DNA of 64,000 nucleotides, from assembly GCA_963693365.1 (NCBI GenBank), contig CAVNZM010000008.1, forward strand, positions 9,796,001-9,860,000, given 5' to 3'. Below are positions 30,531-40,680 of this stretch, piece after piece. Numbering within the stretch: the stretch's first letter is position 1; every line of letters starts with the position of its first letter. The notes under the pieces are model-generated. The model did not search any database. It saw only the letters and a list, made by a program, of their open reading frames with translations, and was not told where the DNA came from. This DNA comes from Amoebidium appalachense. Taxonomy: Eukaryota; Ichthyosporea. The translations under genes and the position numbers were made by a program.

Positions 30531-32047
30531 CGATCCGTATGAATGATTTACAACCAATCAAAAAGCTGTCTTGTTTATTCTATCAGCCTAAACAACCAAT
30601 CAAGTATCAGTAACCATTGCTTCGCATGGGAACAGAATCTTAGATCTCGAGCCACCAAAGCACAATATCTCAGTACAAGAATCCCATAAACCCAACAATA
30701 AAGGCATATGAGGTTTTATTGTTCTTTCTAAATTATCTCATAATATTAATCAACAAATACCTTACCTGTGTTCCATATGTACTCAATATTACCGATAGGG
30801 AGGACATCCGCCCTGTGACCCTGCCCAAAGCCATAGATCTTATAGATTTGCCTGGATGCATCTGATTGGATCTTTGACCCGGCTTTCGCCGACCAGGTGT
30901 GGGCGATCTGCCTAAGCTAGTGGTACATGGCGACACATGGGACGAAGGAACAAGAGGGAAAAAGGGGAACGAGGCACTTACAGTAGTGTGAGGGACGGTG
31001 ACGGGACTCACACAGAGCTGCCGAGAGTCTGTATAGGGCCTGTGCTTGTAAGAGCGATGGCCGATCTGGCTGCCGTGAGCCGGGTGCGCCTGCCTATAAC
31101 CCAGTGCGGCCGAGGTCACGTGATCTCGCTCGGGCATTCCCAACAGGGGAGTTAAGCTCGTCCCGAGCTCAAACCAGGAGGAAAAAAAAAAAGGGCGGCT
31201 AACAGAGTGACCAGCACACAGGGTATAAGGCAGCACCGAAAGTGGCAGTTATGTACAGGCATACTAGAATACAGACATGTGGCAGATATTATGAGGTCCG
31301 TAGTAGCGATAGCGTAAGGGCTATGTGCGCAAGCCTATTGAAGCTATATTAGAGACCTATGCTAGGGCTAGCTATATATGAAAGAAAAAATGAACATGAC
31401 GCTCTAGCTAGCGGCTAAAGCACAAGTAGCTAAGATGCTATTAAAGAACGTGCTAAAAGTAACTTAGTGTTATTTAATAATAAAGCCTTCATGCATATAA
31501 TATGTACAGGCACAAATTCATGCATACAACATGTGCAAATGAATTTTTCATTCGAAAATATAGTGTGTGTATACGTGTGTGTGTGTGTGTGTGTGTGTGT
31601 TTGTGCGTGTGTGTGTGTGAGTATGTGTGTGTGTGTGTGAGTGAGTGAGGGGAGCAGCTCGAGTGAGTAGCCAGGTTGGTACAGGGGTGGCCTTGCGAGA
31701 TAGGGTGCTCGTGCACGTGCAAGTAGGCCTAGAAGCTTGGCGGCGGCGGGGGGGGGGGGGGGGGGGGGGGGAGGAAAGGAAAAAAGGAGGGGGGGAAGGG
31801 GGGGGGGGGGGGGGGGGGGGGGGGAACAGGAAATGAGGGGAAAGGCCTAGCGATTCGAGCGGCTCGAGTGAGTAGCCAACTCAGAAAGAGGTGGCCTTGC
31901 GAGGTAAGGCGCTTGGAAAAGAGAGGAGTGTATAATAAATAAATATGATTTTTTTTTTTTTTTTTTTTTAAAGGGTTGGGGACGGTAGGCAATGGGTGCC
32001 TTCTGGTTACCAAGGGGGGGGGGGGGGGGGGGGGGGGGAATATCTTT
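30531..32047. other. Spacer between kinase promoter and decayed retroelement
   Basis: No gene supported. A 167-codon minus-strand frame (30733-31236) has no recognisable domain. There is a GT-rich stretch at 31565-31650 and G runs at 31750 and 31801. Two related segments, about 31652-31745 and 31846-31918, share GCTCGAGTGAGTAGCCA and GTGGCCTTGCGAG and flank the G runs. An A/T run lies at 31948-31970. Confidence 0.55.
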
Positions 32048-33930
32048 TTATATTTCGATCATGCGGTCATCCGGAAACCATGCGGGTTGACCGTTATGAT
32101 CAGCGGCCAAGTAGTACAATCGGCCGTCAGGTGCATATGCCCATCCGGGGGAGATCCACGTATACGATAGTGGGGCGTGGATATTATGCGGGTAGGGTGC
32201 CAAGTTGGGCATATGGGGGTTCGGGTATGTATTTTGAGGGAGAACGTAAGGGATGTGGTGGGGAGGCGGGGGGGGGAAGGGGGGGGTAGTGGGGTTGGGG
32301 GTGGAGGGGGAGCGGCCTGCGTACTAGTAGGTACGGCTAGGCGGGGGGAGGGGAATGAGTCGGAGAGTGGGTAGAGTGGGTGGCTGGGCAGGCATAGCTT
32401 GAGGCATGAGGAGGGAGGGGGAGGGGGTTGTGGAAGATGTGTTGGAAGGGCAGGGTGAGGTTGAGGTTGAGGGGGAGGGGGGCGGAGGGAGGGGGCGTGC
32501 GGGAGGGAGGGGGTGGGGGTGGGGGTGGAGGGGGGGGGTGCCTGAACCACGAATTCTGCATCCTCAGGGAGATCTTCTTCTGCAAGTGGGTGTTGCCCAG
32601 GTGCGGGGGGATCTTGTGGTTGTGGGAGAGGTGGAAAGGGTAGGATAGCATCGTCCAAGGGGCGGTCATCTCGGTTGGTTTTAACCGATCGTGATGAACC
32701 GGAATTTTCATAAATTTACCGTGTGGAGTGACAGGCCAATCCGTGGTGAGGATCGCGGCCGGCGTGGCAGGTTGTGCATGATGCAACATAGACTAAGTGG
32801 TGTATGTCGCTGTACATGGTCGGCCAATAGAAATGTTCGCGGATTTTCTGATAGGTTTTAGAAAATCCTAAGTGGCCACCAAGTACGCTTCAAGTATTTT
32901 ACGTTTGAAACCGCGTGGTACCACGATTTGAAAGCTTGGTCCATGTGCTTGAGCACCCGGTCGGGTGCGTACAAAGACATGGTATAGGGTGTTGTTGTGC
33001 ACGGTATAAGCGTCACGTTCAAGCACGAGACGGCGTGCGAGTTTATCATCCTCTGGTAGGATATTGTGCACCAAATAATCTATAATGGGGCGCACATCAG
33101 GGTCTGCGAGCTGTGCTTGTTGTAGCTCGGGTTTGGCTTAATGGTTTCGATATTGGGAACAATCGCGGAGACAAAGGGAGAGGATTGGTGGGGGAAAGAG
33201 GGGGACTCGGAGGGGGGCGGGGGGAGGGGAGGAGAGGAAAATCGAAGGATCGGGTGGGGGAGGGGTAGGGAAGGAGTTGGGGAGGGGCCATGTGACGGAA
33301 TGGTCATGCGGGGAAGAGGGGGGTGGGGGGGCAGCGGGGGAAGGAGGGGAGGAGGAGGGGGGTACGAGGGGCCCGGGGCAGACACGAGAGGGACAGCGGG
33401 GGGGAACTGCGCCTGCCTGGACAGTGCGTTTGGGACCACGTGAAGCTTGCCGGGCCTATGTACAACATCAATTTCGTATTCAGACAGCTGTAACGCCCAG
33501 CGGGCTAGACGGCCACTGGCAGTCAGCTGCTCCGTTGATCATGAGGAACTGTAAAGCACAGTGTGGTCGGTAATCATAATAAAGCGATTACCGTAGACAT
33601 AGGGGCGGAATTGTTGCATGGCATACAAACATGCAAGTGCTTCCAATTCTGTGGGCGCATAACTTTTTTCAGCGCCATGTAGTGCGCGGCTTGCGTATTG
33701 ATAATCTGCATAACCGGACAAATCGGTCCTAATAATGGCTAAAAAGGACAAAAGTGTCCTATCTTTTTCGGCGGCGTCGCTAAGCGTTGTTTTCGATAGG
33801 AAACACCCCACAAGCTGGGTATGGCCAATGAGGTCTAGTATTTTCCTGCCTTTTTTGTCTTTATAGGAAACCAATAGGACTGCAGGGTGAGTAGCTCTTG
33901 ACGCGCAAAAGATCATGGGTGCAACCGTTT
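32048..33930 (-). pseudogene. Decayed Ty3/gypsy pol (RNase H to C-terminus)
   Basis: Pieces in several frames, in order on the minus strand. First is an RNase H region with ASRALHGAEKSYAPTELEAL and ITDH (33916-33540). Next is a tail with ARWALQLSEYEIDVVHRPGK ending in VVPNALSR. After a G-rich linker comes DYLVHNILPEDDKLARRL (33095 down), then an integrase zinc-binding region with GHLGFSKTYQKIREHFYWP and SCTTCHAGRD. The next readable block is already the C-terminal IPVHHDRLKP, so the integrase catalytic core is missing. A Pro-rich stretch follows, and the last frame ends YAPDGRLYYLAADHNG...WFPDD before TAA at 32050-32048. RNase H is also shortened after RTDLSGYAD. This is a different lineage from the intact element at 34001. 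Confidence 0.85.
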
Positions 33931-34000
33931 TCCCCCAGTTTTGGGGTGTCCGACTGTCCGATCACGGACACCATTTGGTTTCCGAACTAAAAGACACCGC
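33880..34000. repeat. Left half of repeat split by the retrotransposon
   Basis: CAATAGGACTGCAG through CCAGTTTTGGGGTGTCCGAC and CCGAACTAAAAGACACC is nearly identical to 43001-43125. The matching right half continues at 41705 after the inserted element. It contains a hairpin-forming GTGTCCG...CGGACAC. Confidence 0.9.
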
Positions 34001-34612
34001 TGTTGTATAATATGATCGTGTGTCTGTGACAAACAATATGTTTATAAATGAACGGGGTTGACTAGACCACGCTTTGCTTAGTTACGTGCTAGTCCTACTT
34101 ACACCTAGTAAGCCGAGCACACTAAGTCCGCTCTGAAGCCCCCGACATGCCCTTATAACGGAGCTCGCACAGCGGCTCAGACATGCGCATCGGTATGTGC
34201 TTTTTGGCTACGAGAGCCAATCACATACGGTTCACGGTTCTGTCCCATGGCTATCACGGTTCCAATAAACCTATTGAGCCAATCGGGTGACAGTACTTGA
34301 TTATCGATGCATTCCACAGTCATACCTCACGCGGCTACTTGCATATTTTCCCATGATAAAACTATAACTTAACGCTCATGGTTCCTCTGCTACGTGTCGG
34401 TCCCATGTGGCTATTATATCTGTTTTCCCATGAATAATCCTGCAAGTTGCACGTGCACATACGTTTAACTCCATGCTCATGCGCACAAGACTGGGAGGGA
34501 CATGCATACTGGCCTACCTAAGATCAAACACAGTGGTATATATACATGTACACGTGTGCGTATATCTCAACCTGTGTACATCCATACTAGATATCCGGTA
34601 TAATATACCACA
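34001..34612 (-). repeat. 3' LTR
   Basis: 612 bp, paired with 41093-41704. In element sense it is preceded by the purine-rich GGTGGGG, a possible polypurine tract at about 34615-34621. Confidence 0.95.
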
Positions 34613-34652
34613 CGCCCCACCGTAAAAAGAAGTATGTCGTCCTCGACATACG

Positions 34653-37600
34653 TCACCATGCTCCACACAATGAGTCAATGTATCCGTGGAACGATGCAAG
34701 GTCACCTCTGCGTTGGTGGAACTCTCGGATCTTGTCCGGGCAGGCTAAGTCTTTCTCAGACTCCCAAGAGGTGAATGAATCATCTTTGCCTGCCCACTTG
34801 ATCTGGTACCACTTGTAAGGGGTGGATTGCTTGCGCCGTTTCTGAATTCTTACGTCAAGCACCTTTTCCACCACCCACTCGTCCGGCAGAACCTTGTTGA
34901 AGTTGTGACTATCGCCCGTGTCCGGGAGGTGAGAGAGATCTTGAGGCCGAATTCTATTTTGCTCACTCAATTCAAGCTGAATATCGTCCACGTGCCACTT
35001 AGATTTCTTCATAGTTGCTAAGCTTCGGATCTCGTACGTAACCGGGCCGACCCTTTTGACGATTTCGTAACCCGTAATCCACCGTACATCCCAGGCACCG
35101 ATATTTTTGGCTTGATTCCGAACACGTATCCGTGCACCCTTCTCAAATTCACGAGCCACCGAGGGGCCTGGGGGCTCTTGTACGGCACGTTGCTGGACCA
35201 CAGCACGGAGCAGAGGCAGACGGGCTAGTAACTCTCGCCGGTATGCCTTCCACTCTGGGTCCTTGAGTGCCGGGTGGTTACTGTTAAGAAGGGCAACGTC
35301 AGGGAATTGTGTTGCTTCTTGCCCGTACACAAGATAATACGGTGTACATTGCAAAATTTTGTGTGTTGTTGTGTTGTATGCATGTGTAACCACCGGCAAC
35401 AGAGTGTCCCAATTAGTGTGCTCATAATTAACGTACTTTGAGAGTGCATTATTAATAAATCTATGAGACCGTTCATTGGAACCGTTGCTTTGTGGGTGAT
35501 ATGCAGAGGTGCTCACTTGTGCAATATTTGCTATACGGCAAATCTCAATAATTAGCTCATTGAGAAATTCTGAACCCTGATCACTCAAGAGTGTACGAGG
35601 GGGGCCGTGTATATAGCAAATTACATTCATGAGTGCATGTGCAACATTAACGGCATGCTTAGATTGGATGGGCACAGTGATTAAATACTTCGTTGCCATA
35701 TCCATAAACACACAAATGAAAGTATTACCATTTTTCGTTTCTGTGAACGGACCCATAAGGTCAACAGAAACACGAGAGAACATTTTTAAATTTTCGTATC
35801 TCTGTTCAAATGGCCTACTTCTCAAGTGTGGGTTATCGTTACGGCCTTGGCACTGTGTGCAGGCATTCACATAAGCAGTGATATCTTTGTGCATGCGTGG
35901 CCAATAATAATTGTATAATCTTTCGTAAGTTCGTTCAATGCCAGTATGAGCCCCCCCGTCGTGCACACTTCTTAATAAATCAGCACGAAGGATTTCGGGC
36001 ACATACAGGCAACGACGACCATCCTTAGCCACATGATAAAGCACGTCATCCTCTATCACACACATTTGTGCTATTTTCTTAACCTTATTGTATCCGAAAT
36101 ACTCAAGATTAAGACCGTGTGCAGCTCGTTCCCCCCCTGCCTGCCATTCCCGTTTGGCCTCGGCATCGAGGGAGGCAAGCCACCGTAGCCACGTGATTAT
36201 ATCCTTACACATTTTGTCCCCCCCCTGTGCCATCATAATTGCTTCCTTCTGATAGCCGGCACCACCGAGTGCAGAAAGGGAGGGCAGGCCGGCTTGACTG
36301 AGTGCAGAAATTTGTGCACATTTCAAGCGGTCTGGATCGAAAATGTGTGTGAATTCGAGTGCATCGCCCCAATCAACAAACACTTCGGCTGGTTGCGAGC
36401 TAAGCTCGGATAAATCTGCTGTGAGAACCTCTTGTAATTCCTTTTTCACATCCCACCTTTCCAGTGTTATGTTTTCGTTCTCATGCAGAATATATCCTAT
36501 ACGGCTTAACCCATCAGCATCGTGCATGGTAGGGCCAGGACGGTAGTATAGATCGAAATCATACTCCTGCATTTCCAAAGCCCACCGTTGCATCCGTTCG
36601 TTTGCTATCCGTTTGACACCTTTAAGAGAAAGACAGGGCTTATGGTCACTTTCCACAATAGTATTTACTCGACCATACACGTACACCCTAAACTCTTTCA
36701 GTGCCCAATAGATTGCATGCGTTTCTCGTTCGATGTTGCTCCACCTACGTTCGGTAGGTTGAAACATCCGGGAGGCATATGCCACCGTGCGGAACTTGCC
36801 ATCATTTTGTTTTTGATACAGGCAAGCCCCTTCCGAGAACCGACTAGCATCACAACGAATAAGAAACTGACCCCCCGTGGGGGAAAGATCGGGCAGGGCA
36901 AGCACTTCCTCCGATAACGCCGATTTTAAATCTTTAAACGAGCGATCTAATTCGTCCGTCCATTTTAACCGTCGGTGTTTTTCTCCGTAACACTCGGCAT
37001 TCATGGGTCGGGCTCGCTCTGCATAATTTAAAATGTGACGGCGGAGATAGGAAGTAATACCCAGAAAACCCCGGAGTTGGTGTAGTGTGTTTGGTACCGG
37101 CCAATCTTTCACTGCCTGAACCTTTTTCGGGTCGGGCCGAATGCCATTCACACCTACAATCCAACCCAAAAACGGTATTTCCGTTAGCCCAATATATGTC
37201 TTTGCCCCATCGAGCTTAACACCATATTCACCGAGACGGGTGAAAAGTCGGTCAAGCTTCTGTATTAATTCTGTTTCGGTGTGTGCACCCACAGCTAAAT
37301 CATCGGCATATATCACCACATCATCGGCCAGCGGGGCCAAAATCTGTGTCATGATAGATGCTAGCTGGGACGGGGAAGTACTGAGCCCCTGTGGTGCCAC
37401 ACAATAACGATACTGCACACCAGCCACAGAAAATCCTGTTTTTTCACGTGACTCAGCGTCTAGCAGTATTTGGTAAAAGGCACCCGACATATCAGCTTTA
37501 CAGAAATACTTATACCCAGCCAACTTCTCTATTTGTTGTTGCAAGTTGGGCATGGGCCAGGCAGATTTTCGAATTTGCTTGTTAATAGCACGAAAATCAG

Positions 37601-38051
37601 TCAGCAGACGGTATTTTCCGTTTGGTTTTCGTATTACGAAGGTGGGTGAATTATACTGACTGTGTGCTTGTTCCATCTGCCCTCTATGACACATATCCTC
37701 CACGATCTCCTTTGCAGCCTGCTCTTTCACTTGTTCCAACCTCCACTGTTTTAATCGAATCGGTGTGTTATCTCCCGTGTCTATGTGCATGGTGAATCCT
37801 TTAATCTGAGGAAATTCGTCGGGGTCCGTAGTGGTGAAGCAACGAGAGTGTGCTTCTAATAGTTTCTTAACCTCCGGAAGCATACTCTGAGGCACCCTAT
37901 TCCAATCAAAACCGTGGGGAGCCTGGCCGGCATCGTGTGCACCCCCACCCGAAATTTCCGAAATCAAATTTTCGCGGGGGGGGTTTTTCATGATCAACGG
38001 CACACATTGATTGGTCGATCGGTGAGTGTATCGGACCGCCTCGTGTCCCAC
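34653..38051 (-). CDS. pol: Pol: reverse transcriptase, RNase H, integrase, chromodomain
   Basis: 1,132 codons open; the expressed part probably starts near 37980, where the protease frame is left by a +1 shift. Order: RT core (KYRLLTDFRAINKQI, ADMSGAFYQILL, VVIYADDL with YADD at about 248-251), RNase H (IRCDASRFSEGACLY, IESD-type SDHKP, HDADGLSR), integrase zinc finger (HDGGAHTG...CTQCQGR), DDE core (VDLMGP Asp763, LLSDQGSEF Asp823, SNGSNERSH Glu860), GPY/F-like region, and a C-terminal chromodomain (EWVVEKVLDVRI...YQIKWAGKDDSFTSWE). All catalytic residues are present. The chromodomain suggests chromatin-guided integration. Stop TGA at 34655-34653 is followed by a GTATGTCG/CGACATAC hairpin. 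Confidence 0.96.
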   Translation of the reverse strand: MGHEAVRYTHRSTNQCVPLIMKNPPRENLISEISGGGAHDAGQAPHGFDWNRVPQSMLPEVKKLLEAHSRCFTTTDPDEFPQIKGFTMHIDTGDNTPIRLKQWRLEQVKEQAAKEIVEDMCHRGQMEQAHSQYNSPTFVIRKPNGKYRLLTDFRAINKQIRKSAWPMPNLQQQIEKLAGYKYFCKADMSGAFYQILLDAESREKTGFSVAGVQYRYCVAPQGLSTSPSQLASIMTQILAPLADDVVIYADDLAVGAHTETELIQKLDRLFTRLGEYGVKLDGAKTYIGLTEIPFLGWIVGVNGIRPDPKKVQAVKDWPVPNTLHQLRGFLGITSYLRRHILNYAERARPMNAECYGEKHRRLKWTDELDRSFKDLKSALSEEVLALPDLSPTGGQFLIRCDASRFSEGACLYQKQNDGKFRTVAYASRMFQPTERRWSNIERETHAIYWALKEFRVYVYGRVNTIVESDHKPCLSLKGVKRIANERMQRWALEMQEYDFDLYYRPGPTMHDADGLSRIGYILHENENITLERWDVKKELQEVLTADLSELSSQPAEVFVDWGDALEFTHIFDPDRLKCAQISALSQAGLPSLSALGGAGYQKEAIMMAQGGDKMCKDIITWLRWLASLDAEAKREWQAGGERAAHGLNLEYFGYNKVKKIAQMCVIEDDVLYHVAKDGRRCLYVPEILRADLLRSVHDGGAHTGIERTYERLYNYYWPRMHKDITAYVNACTQCQGRNDNPHLRSRPFEQRYENLKMFSRVSVDLMGPFTETKNGNTFICVFMDMATKYLITVPIQSKHAVNVAHALMNVICYIHGPPRTLLSDQGSEFLNELIIEICRIANIAQVSTSAYHPQSNGSNERSHRFINNALSKYVNYEHTNWDTLLPVVTHAYNTTTHKILQCTPYYLVYGQEATQFPDVALLNSNHPALKDPEWKAYRRELLARLPLLRAVVQQRAVQEPPGPSVAREFEKGARIRVRNQAKNIGAWDVRWITGYEIVKRVGPVTYEIRSLATMKKSKWHVDDIQLELSEQNRIRPQDLSHLPDTGDSHNFNKVLPDEWVVEKVLDVRIQKRRKQSTPYKWYQIKWAGKDDSFTSWESEKDLACPDKIREFHQRRGDLASFHGYIDSLCGAW

Positions 38052-39150
38052 TCACATGCCCTTCGTGCCCACACATGTTATCGGTAGGCACCCGGCCCGG
38101 TGGCACGGCCGGAGGTGAATTGGGTAGGCAACCTTCTCCACCCCCCGTTGCCCACCTGATGCACTGCGCTATTGCACCAACGACGGTTTGTGTACGACTG
38201 GGGTGGGGTTCGGCTTGCAAAACACTCAGTTCGTGTATGTACTCATGTCGGCTCGTAGGAACGAAATGACCGATGGTACCGAACACGTTCAAATCCGGAC
38301 CCACACCATTTTCGCACACAACAGCAATAGATTTATCCACACTAAGTTCACAGATGGTGGGGGGGAACTTATCTCGAAATTCACGAGTAGGCTCGAAGAT
38401 ACCGAGGGTGCCAGCAGCAGCAGCAGCAGCAGTCACCTGCACCGTTGCACGTAAGACACATCCAAAGCCAGATTTGACGGTGGTGTCGTGCTTGACGGTA
38501 ACAGGACACATTGTGTAGGGGGTGTGCAAAGATGACGTCGGCACCACCATCCCCGACACCAGTGTTAGTGAGTGTGCTTGATGATTAGTGGTGGCAATGT
38601 GTTTGTTGGCAAAATCGTTCCCAATAATCATGTCATGCTTAATATTTTTAATTACTAAGCAAGGCCACATGAATGTTTGAGAACCGAGGCATAACGGGAG
38701 CATCACTTCACCACTCACAGCTAGAGCTTTATCGTTTTTTCTTACAGAAGTAACAATAACATCCGAGGGTTGCAAAGCAAACTCCTGCATGTGTCGGGAA
38801 AAAACAGCTTCACTAACCACCGTGAATGATGCCCCAGTGTCAAACAATGCAAAGTATTTTTCATTACTCAACGTAACATTAACATAGATACGTCTTCCTG
38901 CATTGCATATGGCACTTATATCGAACACTTTTCTTATTCTATCGAGTGTTCGAAGTTTCTTTGTGGGGGGGGATAGGTGTGGGGGGGTGGGGGGTCGGGG
39001 GTCGGGGGAAGGGGGCTCGGAGGGGGGAATATCAGAAGAAGCCGGGGCAGAAGCACATGGTATAGGCACATTTTTAATTACTTTTTCGTGACCCACTGGG
39101 TCACAATGTGCAATACATGCCGTATTCGTGCTTCCAGCACCGGCAATTAC
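37906..39150 (-). CDS. pro: Retropepsin-like protease region, in frame after gag UAG
   Basis: Frame continues directly from the gag stop (AAA TAG GTA ATT) with no further stop to 37906, so it is most simply made by UAG readthrough. A Pro-rich linker precedes a retropepsin-type domain with catalytic ALFDTGASFTVVSE and a downstream IIGNDF. The frame ends shortly after a run of eight C (37983-37976), beyond which pol continues in another frame. It processes the Gag-Pol polyprotein. Confidence 0.9.
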   Translation of the reverse strand, partial: VIAGAGSTNTACIAHCDPVGHEKVIKNVPIPCASAPASSDIPPSEPPSPDPRPPTPPHLSPPTKKLRTLDRIRKVFDISAICNAGRRIYVNVTLSNEKYFALFDTGASFTVVSEAVFSRHMQEFALQPSDVIVTSVRKNDKALAVSGEVMLPLCLGSQTFMWPCLVIKNIKHDMIIGNDFANKHIATTNHQAHSLTLVSGMVVPTSSLHTPYTMCPVTVKHDTTVKSGFGCVLRATVQVTAAAAAAGTLGIFEPTREFRDKFPPTICELSVDKSIAVVCENGVGPDLNVFGTIGHFVPTSRHEYIHELSVLQAEPHPSRTQTVVGAIAQCIRWATGGGEGCLPNSPPAVPPGRVPTDNMCGHEGHVSGTRGGPIHSPIDQSMCAVDHEKPPPRKFDFGNFGWGCTRCRPGSPRF

Positions 39151-40680
39151 CTATTTATCACTTTGCTTGCCCTTCTTCTTGGCAGCTCGGGTGGGGCAAT
39201 CTTTAAAACGATGCCCCGGCTGCTTGCAAGCCCAACAATTGGGCCCCCTCTTATCTTTCTTATTTTCCTTAGCCCATTTGCCCCCCCCATTAGATTTACC
39301 CTTACCACCAACATTACCCCCACTACCTCCGTGGCCACCCCCGTGACCACCACCACCACCACCATGCCCCCCACTACCACCACCCATCTCATCTACAGCA
39401 CCCACATTACGGTTACATTTTAAATTGTGAGCACCCACATCAGCCTCATACCGTCGGATGACACGGCCCATGGCTTGTTTGAGGGTGGTTGCAGCCCGGG
39501 CCTCGGAACAAAGGTCCGGGTAGTCGTTGAGGGTACGTTGGTAATGATGAAGCACAACCTCGGGCATGTCCTTGAGACCCGAGTTGGAGATGATGCAATT
39601 AAATTTCTTGTGGAATGTCTTTATCGAGGCCCGAGTGTGCATAAAACGAAGCTTGTTCAGCTCGTTAAAATGCTCCTCCTTACGTTCCTTGTCTAAATAC
39701 TTCTCAAGGAACTTAGCCCAAAAATCGTCGATGCCGGTGCACGTGGAAAGGTCGACGTTGTCGGCAGCATCTCGGGGGTCCCCGGGGCCCATGCACATAC
39801 GAATAAACATCAACGTGCGATTTAAGCCCACCAACTCCATAATACAAAAGAAAATTAAATGATGTTGGAGTTGTTTGTAGAATTCGTCGATATCGGCATC
39901 TGCCTCGAGCATAGGACGGGACTGAATTGCTGCTGAGGGGATGTGTTGTATCTTTTCCTTCCCCTCCCGGTCGTCACCGTTGCCGTCGTTACCGTCACCG
40001 TCATCACCACCGTCACCGTCGTCGCCACCACCATCACCACCACCGTTAGCACCTCCGGCACCATTAGCACCACCGGCACCACCGTCAGCACCACCGTCCG
40101 GGGGAGGTGGGGGGCCACCGCCACCTGCATTACCATCCCCATTTTCGTTGGCAGCAGGAGGGGGGTTGTTATGCCCCCCCCGGCCACCACCACGTCCACC
40201 CCTACCACCACGGCCAGAGTTCTTACGGGGGCCCCGTCCGGCACGAACCCACGAGGGGAGCATGCTTGGATGAAATTTTCGAGGGCCCCGGTTACCATAA
40301 TAAGTAACCACTAGGTCGAGCTCACCACGACTAAGAGTCACTAATTGATTGATAAATTCATGTGACTTAGTGATGGGGGAAGACTGCCCTGAAAGGCACG
40401 CGTAGTTTTGCCTGGAAGTGAATACATTCGCGAGGGCGAGTAGTTGTTGGTGGAGCAAGGTGAGTGCCGTCGACGAACGGTACAGTGCCGTGCGCGCTGT
40501 ACAGCTGGCAAACTTCGATACCAAAAATGCCAGCAGCACGAACAGAAGGAGACACCCAAGAACGCACCAGCACCAAGCTGCCAGGCTCACGCCCGTCTTG
40601 TTGTGCAAATTTGCATACTCCGTTAGGGCGCGTATGAGGGCGTCTGGTGCCTCGGCTTGCGTTTGCGTTGACCTCGACAT
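39151..40680 (-). CDS. gag: Gag polyprotein with CCHC zinc knuckle
   Basis: 509 aa from ATG 40680 (MSRSTQTQAEAPDALIRALT). Forms the virus-like particle of the retrotransposon. Near residues 30-55 is a strongly hydrophobic segment (AAWCWCVLGCLLLFVLLAFL), unusual for Gag. Then come a basic RGG/GRGG region, an acidic Gly/Asp-rich linker, a helical capsid-like region (FWAKFLEKYLDKERKEEHF, KTFHKKFNCII) and, after a Gly/His-rich stretch, a CCHC knuckle CWACKQPGHRFKDC. The frame is open upstream of the ATG into the LTR. It ends at a TAG, with protease continuing in the same frame. Confidence 0.92.
   Translation of the reverse strand: MSRSTQTQAEAPDALIRALTEYANLHNKTGVSLAAWCWCVLGCLLLFVLLAFLVSKFASCTARTALYRSSTALTLLHQQLLALANVFTSRQNYACLSGQSSPITKSHEFINQLVTLSRGELDLVVTYYGNRGPRKFHPSMLPSWVRAGRGPRKNSGRGGRGGRGGGRGGHNNPPPAANENGDGNAGGGGPPPPPDGGADGGAGGANGAGGANGGGDGGGDDGDGGDDGDGNDGNGDDREGKEKIQHIPSAAIQSRPMLEADADIDEFYKQLQHHLIFFCIMELVGLNRTLMFIRMCMGPGDPRDAADNVDLSTCTGIDDFWAKFLEKYLDKERKEEHFNELNKLRFMHTRASIKTFHKKFNCIISNSGLKDMPEVVLHHYQRTLNDYPDLCSEARAATTLKQAMGRVIRRYEADVGAHNLKCNRNVGAVDEMGGGSGGHGGGGGGHGGGHGGSGGNVGGKGKSNGGGKWAKENKKDKRGPNCWACKQPGHRFKDCPTRAAKKKGKQSDK

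Noticed and set aside
30733-31236. 167-codon minus-strand frame near the kinase promoter
   Set aside because: No domain, no splice partners, composition typical of chance reading.
31652-31918. tRNA-derived SINE pair
   Set aside because: The duplicated GTGGCCTTGCGAG block recalls a tRNA A box, but no B box in the right orientation and spacing could be found, so it is listed only as related segments in the spacer.
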